Source of the DNA: Flavobacterium luteolum
Lineage (GTDB): Bacteria; Bacteroidota; Bacteroidia; Flavobacteriales; Flavobacteriaceae
Assembly: GCF_027111275.1 (NCBI RefSeq)
Contig: NZ_CP114286.1
Coordinates: forward strand, 2,480,001-2,544,000
DNA length: 64,000 nt
Reading direction: 5' to 3'
In this document: one piece after another, positions 32,767 through 45,997 of the stretch
How the letters are laid out: each line of letters begins with the position of its first letter
Numbering within the stretch: the first letter of the stretch is position 1
Translations under genes and position numbers: made by a program
Notes under the pieces: model-generated
The model's input: the letters and a program-made list of their open reading frames with translations, nothing else
The model's database searches: none
Told to the model about the DNA's origin: nothing

Positions 32767-33432
32767 CTAAATTGAGTTTTTGAACTTCTCCAATTCTCGA
32801 TTGTTAAATAAAATAGGGCCGTGACCAAAACACAATATTTTGGGTTGTAATGAAGCTAATTTTTGTATCGATTTTCTATTGGTTTCTTTATCAGCGGTAA
32901 ATAAATGGGGAGGTTCATGCAGACCAACTTTTGTAGTCAATAAATTCATATTAGTCATCACATCACCTACAATCAAAACGCCATCTTTTTCTCTAAAAAA
33001 GGACAAATGACCTCGTGAATGTCCAGGAGTTTCAATGACCCTAAATCCGCCAATTTGATCTCCTTCTTTTAAAGTTTGAGAAACCGGATGCCCTTTTCCT
33101 GCCCAAAAATTTTTCTGAAATTTCGAAATAATATGATTCGGATTTGGGTATTCTGTAATCACATTTCCGTTTTCTGCAAATGCTTTTTCAGGTTCGCTGC
33201 AAAAAAAAGGAATGTTCAAGGTTTCGCAGATTATTTTACTGCTTCCTTGATGATCGGCGTGGGCATGCGTCAAGGCGTGTTTGGCAATGGATTTGCCTTT
33301 TATCGACTTTAATATTTTATTTGAAGAAGTTCTAATTCCAGCGTCAATTAAAACATCCTCGATTAAATAACAATTGATAGCATTTCTTGGAAATAACGGA
33401 ATTTGGTAAACATCTTTGGCAATATTCTTCAT
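32767..33432 (-). CDS. MBL-fold metallo-hydrolase
   Basis: The 221-residue cytoplasmic protein has the metallo-beta-lactamase ligands H-A-H-A-D-H near 74-79, H in T-P-G-H-S-R-G-H near 138, D in I-V-G-D-V near 154 and a final C-F-G-H-G-P near 203. This is a glyoxalase-II-like hydrolase of unassigned substrate. It lies 62 bp from the Crp-type regulator gene in the same direction, so they may form one unit. Confidence 0.88.
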   Translation of the reverse strand: MKNIAKDVYQIPLFPRNAINCYLIEDVLIDAGIRTSSNKILKSIKGKSIAKHALTHAHADHQGSSKIICETLNIPFFCSEPEKAFAENGNVITEYPNPNHIISKFQKNFWAGKGHPVSQTLKEGDQIGGFRVIETPGHSRGHLSFFREKDGVLIVGDVMTNMNLLTTKVGLHEPPHLFTADKETNRKSIQKLASLQPKILCFGHGPILFNNRELEKFKNSI

Positions 33433-33494
33433 CTTTTTTCAAATTTTATTTTGACAAAGATTCGAATTCCGTTTTTCAATCCACTTGATAAATG

Positions 33495-34067
33495 TTAAGA
33501 AATGTCCTGACGGATTCTGCTCAACGATTCTGGCGTAATTCCGAGAAAAGAAGCGATGTAAATTAAAGGTGTTCGCTGCATTATTTTGGCTGGAGCCGAA
33601 GCTAAAAAAGTCTGGTATTTTTCTTTTGCCGGAATCATTTGCAGTTTTAAAACACGATCAGCCATACATAGGTAGTTCTGTTCGGCAAGAATTCTTCCGA
33701 CACGTTCCCAATTTGGAATTTCGTTATACAAAAACTGCATTTTTTCGAAAGTAATCGAAAGCACTTCACAATCTTCAATAGATTGAATATTTTCAAAAGA
33801 AGGAGATTGATTTATGAAGCTAGAATATGAAGCAATAAAACCCTCATCACAGCTTAAATAAGTAGTAATTTCTTTTCCGTCTTTGAGGTAATAAACTCGT
33901 GCTAAACCTTCAACAATAAAGAAAATCTTGTTGCTGATTTTTCCCATTGATGAAAGATATTTTTTGGCTGTAAAATTTTCATATTCAAAACAAGAATCGA
34001 TCTTTTCGATTTCATTTTCAGAAAACGAAGCGATCGATAGTATTTGTTTTTTTAATGAAGGATGCAT
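33495..34067 (-). CDS. Crp/Fnr family transcriptional regulator
   Basis: This 190-residue protein has an N-terminal cyclic-nucleotide-binding-type beta-barrel (K-I-F-F-I-V-E-G-L-A-R-V-Y-Y, near 45-60) and a short C-terminal helix-turn-helix (T-P-L-I-Y-I-A-S-F-L-G-I-T-P-E-S-L-S-R-I-R). No Cys cluster for an Fe-S group is seen, so it is not an Fnr-type oxygen sensor. The ligand is unknown. It directly abuts the HAD gene. Confidence 0.88.
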   Translation of the reverse strand: MHPSLKKQILSIASFSENEIEKIDSCFEYENFTAKKYLSSMGKISNKIFFIVEGLARVYYLKDGKEITTYLSCDEGFIASYSSFINQSPSFENIQSIEDCEVLSITFEKMQFLYNEIPNWERVGRILAEQNYLCMADRVLKLQMIPAKEKYQTFLASAPAKIMQRTPLIYIASFLGITPESLSRIRQDIS

Positions 34068-34715
34068 TTATAAAATTTCGATTAATTCTGAAGCAGTATT
34101 AATAACCACTTTTGCCCCGCTAGATTTCAATTCATCTTCTGTTCTGTAACCCCAAGTTACACCAACAGGAAACATGTTAGCGTTTACAGCTGTTTTCATA
34201 TCAATATCAGAATCGCCTACAAAAAGGATTTCTTCTGGTTTTAAATTCCATTTTTTACTGATTTCAATCGCTTCAAACGGATTTGGTTTTTTAAGTTCTT
34301 CTGTGCTTAAACCAATTGCAGTATCAAAATGATTTGGAAATATTTCTGTTGCTATTTTCTTGGTCAATTCATCGGCTTTGTTGGAGAAAACCGCCATTTT
34401 GATATTTTGTGAAGTCAGGTTTTCTAATAACTCTACAATTCCGTCATATGGTTTCGTTTTCAGCGTACAGATTTTAGTATATTCATCGACCATACATTCA
34501 AAACAACTTTCGATTTCATCATCAGAATTGTTTGTGGCTGGCAATGCTTTGCTTACCAAATTTCGTAAACCACTTCCGATAAAATATTGGTAAGTATCGT
34601 AATCATGCGTTGGGTAACTTAGAGCGGTAAGTACTTTGTTCATTGCATCTGAAATATCGTGTAATGAATCTACTAGCGTTCCGTCTAAATCAAAAATAAT
34701 TCCTTTAAATTTCAT
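34068..34715 (-). CDS. HAD-family phosphatase (phosphoglycolate phosphatase-like)
   Basis: The 215-residue enzyme has HAD motif I D-L-D-G-T-L-V-D-S at 9-17, motif II V-F-S-N-K near 112-116, the K of motif III, and motif IV V-G-D-S-D-I-D near 170-176, with a helical cap between. The pattern is that of Gph-type phosphatases; phosphoglycolate is the likely substrate, but HAD specificity is hard to assign by sequence. It is adjacent to the Crp-type regulator and the flavoprotein gene. Confidence 0.87.
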   Translation of the reverse strand: MKFKGIIFDLDGTLVDSLHDISDAMNKVLTALSYPTHDYDTYQYFIGSGLRNLVSKALPATNNSDDEIESCFECMVDEYTKICTLKTKPYDGIVELLENLTSQNIKMAVFSNKADELTKKIATEIFPNHFDTAIGLSTEELKKPNPFEAIEISKKWNLKPEEILFVGDSDIDMKTAVNANMFPVGVTWGYRTEDELKSSGAKVVINTASELIEIL

Positions 34716-34721
34716 TTTGTA

Positions 34722-35930
34722 TTAAATATTTTGAGCCAGAATAAACCCGCTTGTCCAGGCATTCTGAAAATTAAATCCGCCTGTAATAGCGTCGATATTA
34801 ACAATTTCGCCGGCAAAATAAAGGTTTTCGTGAATTTTGCTTTCCATGGTTTTGAAGTTGATTTCTTTTAAATCGATTCCGCCAGCGGTAACAAATTCTT
34901 CTTTAAAAGTACTTTTTCCGTTTACTTTAAATTCGGCTTTTGTTAATTGTGAAGTTAAATTCTGTAATTGAATTTTAGATAAATCTGCCCATTTCGTTTC
35001 AACTTCAATTCCCGAAGCGAGAACCAAACTTTCCCATAAACGGTTTGGAAAATCAAAAGGAGATTTTTTAGAAACGGCTTTTTTAGCGTGTTCTTGTTTT
35101 AAATCTTTTAAGATTTTTTCGGCATCTTCAAAATCAACATCATTTAGCCAATTCACGAAAATAGTAAATTGATAATTTTTGTCGTGCAAAATGCGTGCGC
35201 CCCAAGCTGAAAGCTTCAAAATTGCAGGTCCACTCATTCCCCAATGCGTGATTAATAAAGGGCCTGTAGATTCTAATTTCGTATCTTTTACATTTACAGT
35301 AACTTGTGCAGCAACGCCTGGTAGTTCTTTAATTCGAGAATCTTTGATGTTGAAAGTAAATAGGGAAGGAACGGGACTTACAACAGCATGTCCATGTTCC
35401 TGAAGCATTTCCCAGATTTTGGGATTACTTCCCGTTGCCATTACTAATTTTTCGGCAGCATAATTATCAGTTTGTGTATCAATTTTCCAATGATTTTCTT
35501 TTTTGAAAATAGATTGTACACTTTGTCCTGTCAAAACTTTTATACCTAATTTTTCGGTTGCTTTTAAGAAACAATCAATAATGGTTTGTGATGAATTCGA
35601 AACTGGAAACATTCTGCCATCTTCTTCAATTTTTAATTCGACACCATGTTTTTCAAACCATTCAATGGTATCGCCCGAACAAAATTGATGAAAAGGTCCT
35701 CGAAGTTCTTTTTCTCCTCGAGGATAAAATTTTACTAATTCGTTTGGTTCAAAACAAGCATGCGTAACATTGCATCGTCCACCTCCGGAAACACGGACTT
35801 TAGAAAGAACTTCTTTACCCCTTTCTAAAATGGCAATTTTCAGTTTCGGATTTTTCTCTGCAATATTAATTGCGGTAAAAAAACCTGCAGCGCCTCCGCC
35901 AACGATTATTATGTCGAAATTTTTGATCAT
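34722..35930 (-). CDS. BaiN/HI0933-family flavoprotein oxidoreductase
   Basis: ATG 35930 is used (402 residues); the frame is open 10 codons further but those come from a repeat arm. The FAD-binding motif D-I-I-I-V-G-G-G-A-A-G is at about residues 5-15, followed by K-V-R-V-S-G-G-G-R-C-N-V-T-H, the family hallmark. T-A-G-G-I-D-L and the C-terminal G-G-F-N-F-Q-N-A-W-T-S-G close the fold. It is an NAD(P)/FAD-dependent oxidoreductase of the HI0933/BaiN type; its physiological substrate is unknown. Confidence 0.92.
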   Translation of the reverse strand: MIKNFDIIIVGGGAAGFFTAINIAEKNPKLKIAILERGKEVLSKVRVSGGGRCNVTHACFEPNELVKFYPRGEKELRGPFHQFCSGDTIEWFEKHGVELKIEEDGRMFPVSNSSQTIIDCFLKATEKLGIKVLTGQSVQSIFKKENHWKIDTQTDNYAAEKLVMATGSNPKIWEMLQEHGHAVVSPVPSLFTFNIKDSRIKELPGVAAQVTVNVKDTKLESTGPLLITHWGMSGPAILKLSAWGARILHDKNYQFTIFVNWLNDVDFEDAEKILKDLKQEHAKKAVSKKSPFDFPNRLWESLVLASGIEVETKWADLSKIQLQNLTSQLTKAEFKVNGKSTFKEEFVTAGGIDLKEINFKTMESKIHENLYFAGEIVNIDAITGGFNFQNAWTSGFILAQNI

Positions 35931-35942
35931 ATTTTTTTGGGT

Positions 35943-36104
35943 TGCCACGAATAACACCAATTGGCACTAATTTTTTTTCTGCCACAGATTAAAGTGATTA
36001 ACACAGATTTCTCAAATTTAAATACGAATAAATTAATTCGTGGAAATTCGTGTTATTTGTAGCAAAAGAAAAAATCCTTTTAATCCTAATAATCTGTGGC
36101 TAAA
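35943..36104. repeat. Interleaved pair of palindromic repeats
   Basis: TGCCACGAATAACACCAATTG near 35943 is complementary in parts to AATTCGTGGAAATTCGTGTT near 36034. GCCACAGATTAAAGTGATTA (35981) pairs with TTTTAATCCTAATAATCTGTGGC (36078-36100). The order is arm 1, arm 2, arm 1', arm 2', so two elements overlap rather than nest. The region is the gap between the flavoprotein and GDPD genes. Confidence 0.75.
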
Positions 36105-36115
36105 AATTTTATACT

Positions 36116-36793
36116 TTATATTTTATCTGGATTATCAGAGATAATCCCGTTTACGTTGTAACTTTTTACTTTTTGAATGTCTTTTTCTGAGTTTACTGTC
36201 CATGGTAAAACTAAGAATCCTTTGTCTTGCATTTGATGAACATTTTCTTTATTCAATAAATTAAAATCAGGATTAATAGCTTTTGCTTTTATTTTTTCGG
36301 CGAAAGCCAAAGCTTTATCTAAATCTTCTTCTGTTAAGATACCTATTGGAATATTCGGATTTAGGTTTGATGTTTCTTCTAACATATTCCAATCAAAACT
36401 TGAAATGATGAAATGATCGTATTTCCAGTTTTTCTCTGAGATATATTTCTCAATTAATGCAACAGCTTTCGGTGCAGTTCCTAAGCCTTTTAATTCGATA
36501 TTGATTAGACATTTTTTGTTAACCAAATCAAAAACCTCGTTTAAAGTTGGGATTTGGTATTTTCCATCAATTAAAAATGATTTTAATTCTGCTAAAGTAA
36601 AACTGCTTACTAAACCTTTTCCGTTAGTGGTTCGGTCGATGGTTTCGTCATGAATTACGATAATATGTTCATCGGAACTCAAGTGAACATCGAGTTCAAT
36701 TCCGTCTGAATTTAAGTCTAGGGCTTTTTGAAAAGCTTGTAAAGTATTTTCAGGTTCGTAGGCTTTGGCGCCTCTGTGAGCTATTTTTAGCAT
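36116..36793 (-). CDS. Glycerophosphodiester phosphodiesterase
   Basis: The 225-residue protein has the GDPD active-site pattern: I-A-H-R-G-A near 4-9, E-N-T-L-Q-A-F at 18-24, G-I-E-L-D-V-H at 36-42 and H-D-E-T-I-D-R-T-T near 54-62, then K-C-L-I-N-I-E-L-K-G. It cleaves glycerophosphodiesters to glycerol-3-phosphate and alcohol. No signal peptide is seen, so it is cytoplasmic. It lies between two repeat elements and is not clearly linked to the amylase genes. Confidence 0.93.
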   Translation of the reverse strand: MLKIAHRGAKAYEPENTLQAFQKALDLNSDGIELDVHLSSDEHIIVIHDETIDRTTNGKGLVSSFTLAELKSFLIDGKYQIPTLNEVFDLVNKKCLINIELKGLGTAPKAVALIEKYISEKNWKYDHFIISSFDWNMLEETSNLNPNIPIGILTEEDLDKALAFAEKIKAKAINPDFNLLNKENVHQMQDKGFLVLPWTVNSEKDIQKVKSYNVNGIISDNPDKI

Positions 36794-36810
36794 TCTACAG
36801 TTTTTTTCTT

Positions 36811-36902
36811 AACCGCAAAGGTCGCAAAGTTTTACGCAAGGTTCGCAAAGTTTTTTATAATCTTTGCGAACCTTGCGATTTACCCTTGCGACCTTTGCGG
36901 TT
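36811..36902. repeat. AACCGC-arm palindromic repeat, copy D (short, gene-less)
   Basis: AACCGCAAAGGTCGCAAAG... and ...CTTGCGACCTTTGCGGTT pair, with inner arms GCAAGGTTCGCAAAG / CTTTGCGAACCTTGC around a short AT loop. It lies between the GDPD and amylase genes. Confidence 0.92.
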
Positions 36903-36908
36903 AAACTT

Positions 36909-38570
36909 TTAGATCAGTTCGAGTAAAACTATATCAAAATCATTGTCGATAATCACTTTTCCATCTATTACTTCGACTTCTTGATTTGAATAAGCATCTT
37001 TTAGTTTTGTCCCGTTTGAGAAGATATCACCAACTGGAAGTTCTTTTCTGCCTTTTGGTAAATCTACTCCCATCACTACTTTATCTATAAAAGAGCCTCT
37101 TGTAAATGTTCTGGAAAAAGTATAAGGATACGGATTAATTAGTTTGTGAACCCCAGCTCCAACGGCAGGATGATTTCGTCTAAACTGGCCTAATTTCTGC
37201 CAGTGCAAAAGTGTTTTTTGTGTTTCAGGATTGTTCTGAATATCTTCCCAATTCATATTAGAACGTAATGTTGCATCGCCTTGAGTGCCTTCGACAACTA
37301 AAGATCTTGCCGATTCATCTCCATAATAAACCTGTGACATTCCAGGAGAAAGCAATAGTTTATTGGCGGTTTCGATGCTTTTGGTTCTGTTGGCATCAAA
37401 AGGCTGTCCATCGTCATGAGAAGACATATAATTAAGGACAGAATATCCTTTTAATTCATTGTTAAGTGCATTCGAATATTTAGAAAATAAACCTTCATAA
37501 TCGTTTTGAGCAGCATTCCATTTAAATTCAAAATTGATCATGCTGTTGAAACCATTTTGAAAATAATTGACTTTTCGATCTCCAAAATCATAATCCTGAC
37601 CTCCGCTGATTCCGTAACCGTAAACTTCAGCAATGGTGTAAAACGGATTTTGATCTAAAACTTGCATTGGATGATGTTTTTTCCAAGTTTCAAAAGCGTA
37701 CTCACATTCTTTTTTGAAATCTGCCCAAACGTTTTCATCAGTATGTTTTACAGTATCTCCTCTGTAGCCGTCAATTCCGAATTCCAGAATGTAATCTGTA
37801 AGCCATTTTATGATGTAATACTTTGGACTTCTTGGATAACCTGTCCTTTTGAAGAATTCGTCTAATGAAGCGATTTCTTTTTCGTAACGACCTTCTTTTT
37901 TCCATTTTTCAATTAAAAAAGGAGGGAGCGCTACTTCCTGAGTACTTTCAGTTCTAATATCTGGAAGATTATCAACCAAAGTACACATCGTTGTATTTTC
38001 GAACGATTTGTAATCGCAGACAACGCCAGTTCTAACCCAGTCTGAAGGCCAAACAGGATCTTCTGGAGTTACAGGTCCAGTATGATTTATTACCCCGTCA
38101 AGAATTATTCTGATGCCTTTTTCGTGCGCTTTTTTTACCAAATTGGCCAAATCTTCTTTGGTTCCAAAGTTTGGATCAAGAGCTGTCCAATCTTTTGCCC
38201 AATAGCCATGGAAGCCGTAAGTAAGCCCAGTTCCTTCGTCAACACCATCGTGAATCTGCTCTACAATCGGCGTAAGCCAAATGGCACTAATTCCTAATTT
38301 CTCAAAATAACCTGATTCGATTTTTTTAGTGATTCCGATAATATCACCGCCTTCAAATCCGCGTAGTTTTCCGGGAGTTTTGGTTCGGTTAAAGTTGACG
38401 TCGTTTGAAGTGTCTCCGTTGTAAAAACGATCTGTAAGTAAAAAATAAACATTTGCTCCTTCCCAAACGAAAGGTGTTTTCGAAGTATTATTCATTGTAA
38501 CTGATTTTGAGCCAGAACAACTCATTATTAAGAATACTAAAGGTAAAAAAAGGAAAGGGTATTTTTTCAT
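36909..38570 (-). CDS. GH13 alpha-amylase-family lipoprotein
   Basis: The 553-residue lipoprotein (lipobox I-M-S-C, Cys18) has a GH13 catalytic barrel. Region I is D-G-V-I-N-H (about 158-163). The nucleophile is D272 in G-Y-R-G-D, the acid is E315 in I-A-E-V-Y, and H385-D386 form region IV. It degrades starch-type oligosaccharides in the periplasm or at the outer membrane. It is the last enzyme of the minus-strand maltodextrin cluster (MFS, pgmB, GH65, GH97, GH13, GH13). Its length lacks extra binding modules. Confidence 0.92.
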   Translation of the reverse strand: MKKYPFLFLPLVFLIMSCSGSKSVTMNNTSKTPFVWEGANVYFLLTDRFYNGDTSNDVNFNRTKTPGKLRGFEGGDIIGITKKIESGYFEKLGISAIWLTPIVEQIHDGVDEGTGLTYGFHGYWAKDWTALDPNFGTKEDLANLVKKAHEKGIRIILDGVINHTGPVTPEDPVWPSDWVRTGVVCDYKSFENTTMCTLVDNLPDIRTESTQEVALPPFLIEKWKKEGRYEKEIASLDEFFKRTGYPRSPKYYIIKWLTDYILEFGIDGYRGDTVKHTDENVWADFKKECEYAFETWKKHHPMQVLDQNPFYTIAEVYGYGISGGQDYDFGDRKVNYFQNGFNSMINFEFKWNAAQNDYEGLFSKYSNALNNELKGYSVLNYMSSHDDGQPFDANRTKSIETANKLLLSPGMSQVYYGDESARSLVVEGTQGDATLRSNMNWEDIQNNPETQKTLLHWQKLGQFRRNHPAVGAGVHKLINPYPYTFSRTFTRGSFIDKVVMGVDLPKGRKELPVGDIFSNGTKLKDAYSNQEVEVIDGKVIIDNDFDIVLLELI

Positions 38571-38606
38571 TTATTTCAAATTTAACGAAGATTTATAATA
38601 AAAAAG

Positions 38607-38674
38607 TTCCGCCACGAATTCACGAATTTTATTCTCAAAGATTGTCAAAAATAATTCGTGAATTCGTGGCGGAA
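38607..38674. repeat. Inverted repeat with 22-bp perfect arms (CGCCACGAATTC family)
   Basis: Arms 38607-38628 and 38653-38674 are exact reverse complements (core CGCCACGAATTCACGAAT). The related half-arm occurs in the repeats at 17131 and 35943. Confidence 0.92.
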
Positions 38675-38683
38675 AAACTTTGC

Positions 38684-38709
38684 GTAGACGCACTGCTGTG
38701 CGCCTCTAC
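38684..38709. repeat. GTAGA-CGCAC inverted repeat
   Basis: GTAGACGCAC, a TGCT centre and GTGCGCCTCTAC form an imperfect hairpin directly after the preceding repeat. This is a separate short family, seen only once here. Confidence 0.7.
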
Positions 38710-38732
38710 GATACATACTGTGGCAAAAAAAC

Positions 38733-38771
38733 ATTGCGAACTTTGCGCTTGTCCTTGCGAACTTTGCGGTT
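38733..38771. repeat. Single right arm of the AACCGC family (half copy E)
   Basis: ATTGCGAACTTTGCGCTTGT, then CCTTGCGAACTTTGCGGTT, has the right-arm sequence, but no left arm AACCGC lies within reach. The two repeats just above occupy its place. Confidence 0.8.
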
Positions 38772-38775
38772 AGGT

Positions 38776-40641
38776 CTATTCCAATTCTAAAACCAAAGCC
38801 GATTTTGGTTCTAAAGTAATTTCAGAAGCTAAATCGAATGTTTTTCCTGTAATAATATCTTTACCTGATTTAAAGTTTTTGATATTTTCTTTAAAACGAT
38901 TTGTTTTTACAACCTGCTCTTTTGCATTGTTATTGAAAACAACCATAACCGTTTTAGCATCAGTATATCTGAAATATACATAAGTGTTATTCTCAGGAAT
39001 ATAATGCGTCATTTTCCCGAAATGAACCGCTTCGTTTGTTTTTCTCCAGTTGAATAATTTTGAAGAGAAATCAAAATAAGTAGCTTGTTCTGCGGTTCTT
39101 CCTTCTTTAATGAAAGCATTGTTTTTATCCCCAGCCCATCCGCCCGGGAAATCCTGACGAATATCGGCATCTCCGCCTTTGCCTTTGTCACCACCCATTC
39201 CGATCTCTGAACCGTAATAGATTTGCGGAATTCCGCGAACTGTTGCCAATAAAGTCATCGCCAGTTTGTATTTTGGTAAATCATATTTGAATTTTTCATT
39301 CATACGATCCGTGTCATGATTTTCGGCAAAAACTAAGATATTATTCGTGTTTGGATATAAAAAATCCATAGCAAAATTGTTGTAGAATTTAATCAATCCG
39401 CTGTCCCAGTTTGGTTCATCTTCACTGAAAGCAGAAGTAATCTGGCTTTGAAGCGTAAAATCCATTACACTTGGAAGGTTTGAATTGTAATTTTCAATAG
39501 CACCAATTTTACTGTCTTTTTGCCAAAAAGCTAAATTCGCCTGATTGTGCATCCAGATTTCACCCACAATATTAAAATTAGGATATTCATCTGTAATAGA
39601 TTTTGCCCAATTTGCCATGGCAGTTTTATCTGAATAGTTATAAGTATCAACTCTAAATCCGTCAAGGTTTGCAAATTCAATCCACCAAATCGCATTTTGC
39701 GTTAAGTATTTTGCAACAAGAGGATTTCTTAAATTCAAATCCGGCATAGAAGGTACAAACCAGCCGTCAACACAAACTTCCTGATCTGTTTTTGAAGCGT
39801 GAATATCTGTAATTACTTCACGACGGTGATGCGTTTGTGTGAAAGTTTCAAATTGATTGAACCATGTTTTGGTTGGAATATCTTTCATCATCCAATGCAT
39901 AATTCCCCAGTGATTGGTTACATAATCCATAACCAACTTCATGTTCTTTTTGTGCATTTCTGCCGATAAACGAGCATAATCGTCATTCGTTCCGTAACGT
40001 GGATCAATTTTGTAAACATCAGATTGTCCGTAAGTATGGTATGAATGCTGTTTGTCATTGTCTTCACATAAAGGCGTGCTCCAAATTGTAGTTGCACCAA
40101 GAGATGAAATATAATCTAAGTTTTTGATGATTCCTTCGATATCTCCGCCGTGACGTCCGCTTGGATCTTGACGGTTTCCTTTTTCAGTTAAAGAAGCATC
40201 GCTGTCGTTTTTCGGATTTCCATTAGCAAAACGATCTGGCATGATTAAGTAAATCAAATCCGATGCGTCGTAACTTTTTCTGTCGGCCGAATTTGCTCTT
40301 CTTTCTTTAAGAGCATATTTTTGTTTAAAAGCAACTTTTTTATTGTTTTTAAAAGAGAAAACTAATTCAGAAGATTTTACGTCTTTTGTATCGATTGTTA
40401 CGAAAAGATAGTTTGGGTTTTCAGTTTTTTCTACATTTTTAATCACAACATTGTTTGAAACTGAAGCTTCATATTGTGCAATGTTTTTTCCGTAGAACAT
40501 AATCTGCAGTTCCGAATTTTTCATTCCGGCGTACCAAAACGGCGGTTCTACTTTTTGGATTTGCGCTTTCGCGGAAGCGGAAAACAACAAAACCATTAAA
40601 ACTATTTTATAGAATGTGTGGTTAATTTTTAGGTTATTCAT
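38776..40641 (-). CDS. GH13 maltodextrinase (neopullulanase/SusA-like), exported
   Basis: The 621-residue protein has a signal peptide ending S-A-K-A-Q (about residue 27), an N-terminal beta-sandwich (about 30-110) as in cyclomaltodextrinase-type enzymes, and a GH13 barrel. Region I is D-Y-V-T-N-H (about 239-244). The nucleophile is D332 in F-R-V-D-T, the acid E361 in V-G-E-I-W, and H442-D443 form N-H-D. A C-terminal beta-domain follows. The layout matches SusA-type periplasmic neopullulanases that shorten imported maltooligosaccharides. It lies 106 bp from the GH97 gene, with a repeat between. Confidence 0.93.
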   Translation of the reverse strand: MNNLKINHTFYKIVLMVLLFSASAKAQIQKVEPPFWYAGMKNSELQIMFYGKNIAQYEASVSNNVVIKNVEKTENPNYLFVTIDTKDVKSSELVFSFKNNKKVAFKQKYALKERRANSADRKSYDASDLIYLIMPDRFANGNPKNDSDASLTEKGNRQDPSGRHGGDIEGIIKNLDYISSLGATTIWSTPLCEDNDKQHSYHTYGQSDVYKIDPRYGTNDDYARLSAEMHKKNMKLVMDYVTNHWGIMHWMMKDIPTKTWFNQFETFTQTHHRREVITDIHASKTDQEVCVDGWFVPSMPDLNLRNPLVAKYLTQNAIWWIEFANLDGFRVDTYNYSDKTAMANWAKSITDEYPNFNIVGEIWMHNQANLAFWQKDSKIGAIENYNSNLPSVMDFTLQSQITSAFSEDEPNWDSGLIKFYNNFAMDFLYPNTNNILVFAENHDTDRMNEKFKYDLPKYKLAMTLLATVRGIPQIYYGSEIGMGGDKGKGGDADIRQDFPGGWAGDKNNAFIKEGRTAEQATYFDFSSKLFNWRKTNEAVHFGKMTHYIPENNTYVYFRYTDAKTVMVVFNNNAKEQVVKTNRFKENIKNFKSGKDIITGKTFDLASEITLEPKSALVLELE

Positions 40642-40660
40642 AGTAAAGATGAATTTAAAC

Positions 40661-40736
40661 CATATAAGAAATGTAAGAACATTTAAGACAAAAACTGGGG
40701 AGATTTCTATTTAAATGGACTTACATTTCTTATATG
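40661..40736. repeat. Inverted repeat with 17-bp perfect arms (CATATAAG family)
   Basis: CATATAAGAAATGTAAG (40661-40677) and CTTACATTTCTTATATG (40720-40736) are exact complements; they are related to the outer arms at 29522. It lies between the GH97 and GH13 genes. Confidence 0.88.
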
Positions 40737-40747
40737 ATTAATTAAAA

Positions 40748-45185
<4,438 letters not shown>

Positions 45186-45191
45186 CTCTTT

Positions 45192-45335
45192 TTAATTAGA
45201 TAATTCGGCAATTTGATAATTAGATAATTGCCTTGGTTTTTAATAACTTTTTACATTCATTTGAGTAATTGTAGCATTAGAAAATTTGTCGGTGAGATTA
45301 ATTATCTCATTGACACATTTTCTAATTAACCAATT
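45192..45335. repeat. AATTAGATAATT-type repeat, second copy
   Basis: AATTAGATAATT and AATTTGATAATTAG units on the left face CATTGACACATTTTCTAATTA on the right. It is the same family as at 19700. It lies between the pgmB and GH65 genes, and its right end overlaps the end of pgmB. Confidence 0.7.
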
Positions 45336-45979
45336 AATTTCTCAATAAAGCTTGTTTCGATTTGGGTAAAATCTTTAAAAATGTGATCAGCTTCATGTAA
45401 AATTGTTTCCTCACCAATTCCCACACTTACCATTTCTGCGATGTTTGCTGCCTGAATTCCGGCAACAGAATCTTCAAATACAATTGAATTTTTTGGATCA
45501 ATGTTTAATAATTGAGCCGCTTTTAAGAATACTTCAGGATCTGGTTTTGCATTGCTGACATCGTTTCCGTCAACAATAACATCGAAGTAAGATAGAACTC
45601 CTGTTTTTTCTAAAATTGGTCTTGCATTTTTACTGGCAGAGCCTAATGCAATTCCTTGGTTTTTATCTTTTAATAGTTTTAGAATTTTTAAAACTCCTGG
45701 AAGAACCTCACTTTCATCCATGTCAACTAAATAAGATAAATAATCTTCGTTTTTTTGAATTAACCATTTGTCTTTTTGTTCTTGAGTGGCCTGAACATTC
45801 CCTAACCCAAGTATAATGTCTAGCGAGCGAACGCGACTAACACCTTTTAGAAGTTCGTTGTCTTCATGTGTAAAATTGATATTTAACGATTTGGCAATTT
45901 TTTGCCAAGCCAAAAAGTGGTATTTAGCGGTATCAACGATCACTCCGTCAAGATCGAATATGAATGCTTTTTTGCTCAT
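45326..45979 (-). CDS. pgmB: Beta-phosphoglucomutase
   Basis: The 217-residue HAD enzyme has motif I F-D-L-D-G-V-I-V-D-T at 8-17 with the beta-PGM form D-x-D-G-V-I, a helical cap with L-L-K-G-V-S-R near 44-50, motif II L-G-S-A-S-K-N near 114-120, and E-D-S-V-A-G-I-Q-A near 169-177. It interconverts beta-glucose-1-phosphate and glucose-6-phosphate, linking the GH65 phosphorylase to glycolysis. It lies between the GH65 and MFS genes on the same strand. Confidence 0.95.
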   Translation of the reverse strand: MSKKAFIFDLDGVIVDTAKYHFLAWQKIAKSLNINFTHEDNELLKGVSRVRSLDIILGLGNVQATQEQKDKWLIQKNEDYLSYLVDMDESEVLPGVLKILKLLKDKNQGIALGSASKNARPILEKTGVLSYFDVIVDGNDVSNAKPDPEVFLKAAQLLNIDPKNSIVFEDSVAGIQAANIAEMVSVGIGEETILHEADHIFKDFTQIETSFIEKLIG

Positions 45980-45997
45980 TGTATGGAAAATTCTTTA

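Noticed and set aside
38507..38773. Plus-strand reading frame of 88 codons ending in Cys-rich residues
   Set aside because: It runs through three intergenic repeats and the 5' end of the amylase gene on the other strand. The C-E-L-C-G-type tail is just the translation of the AACCGC arm.
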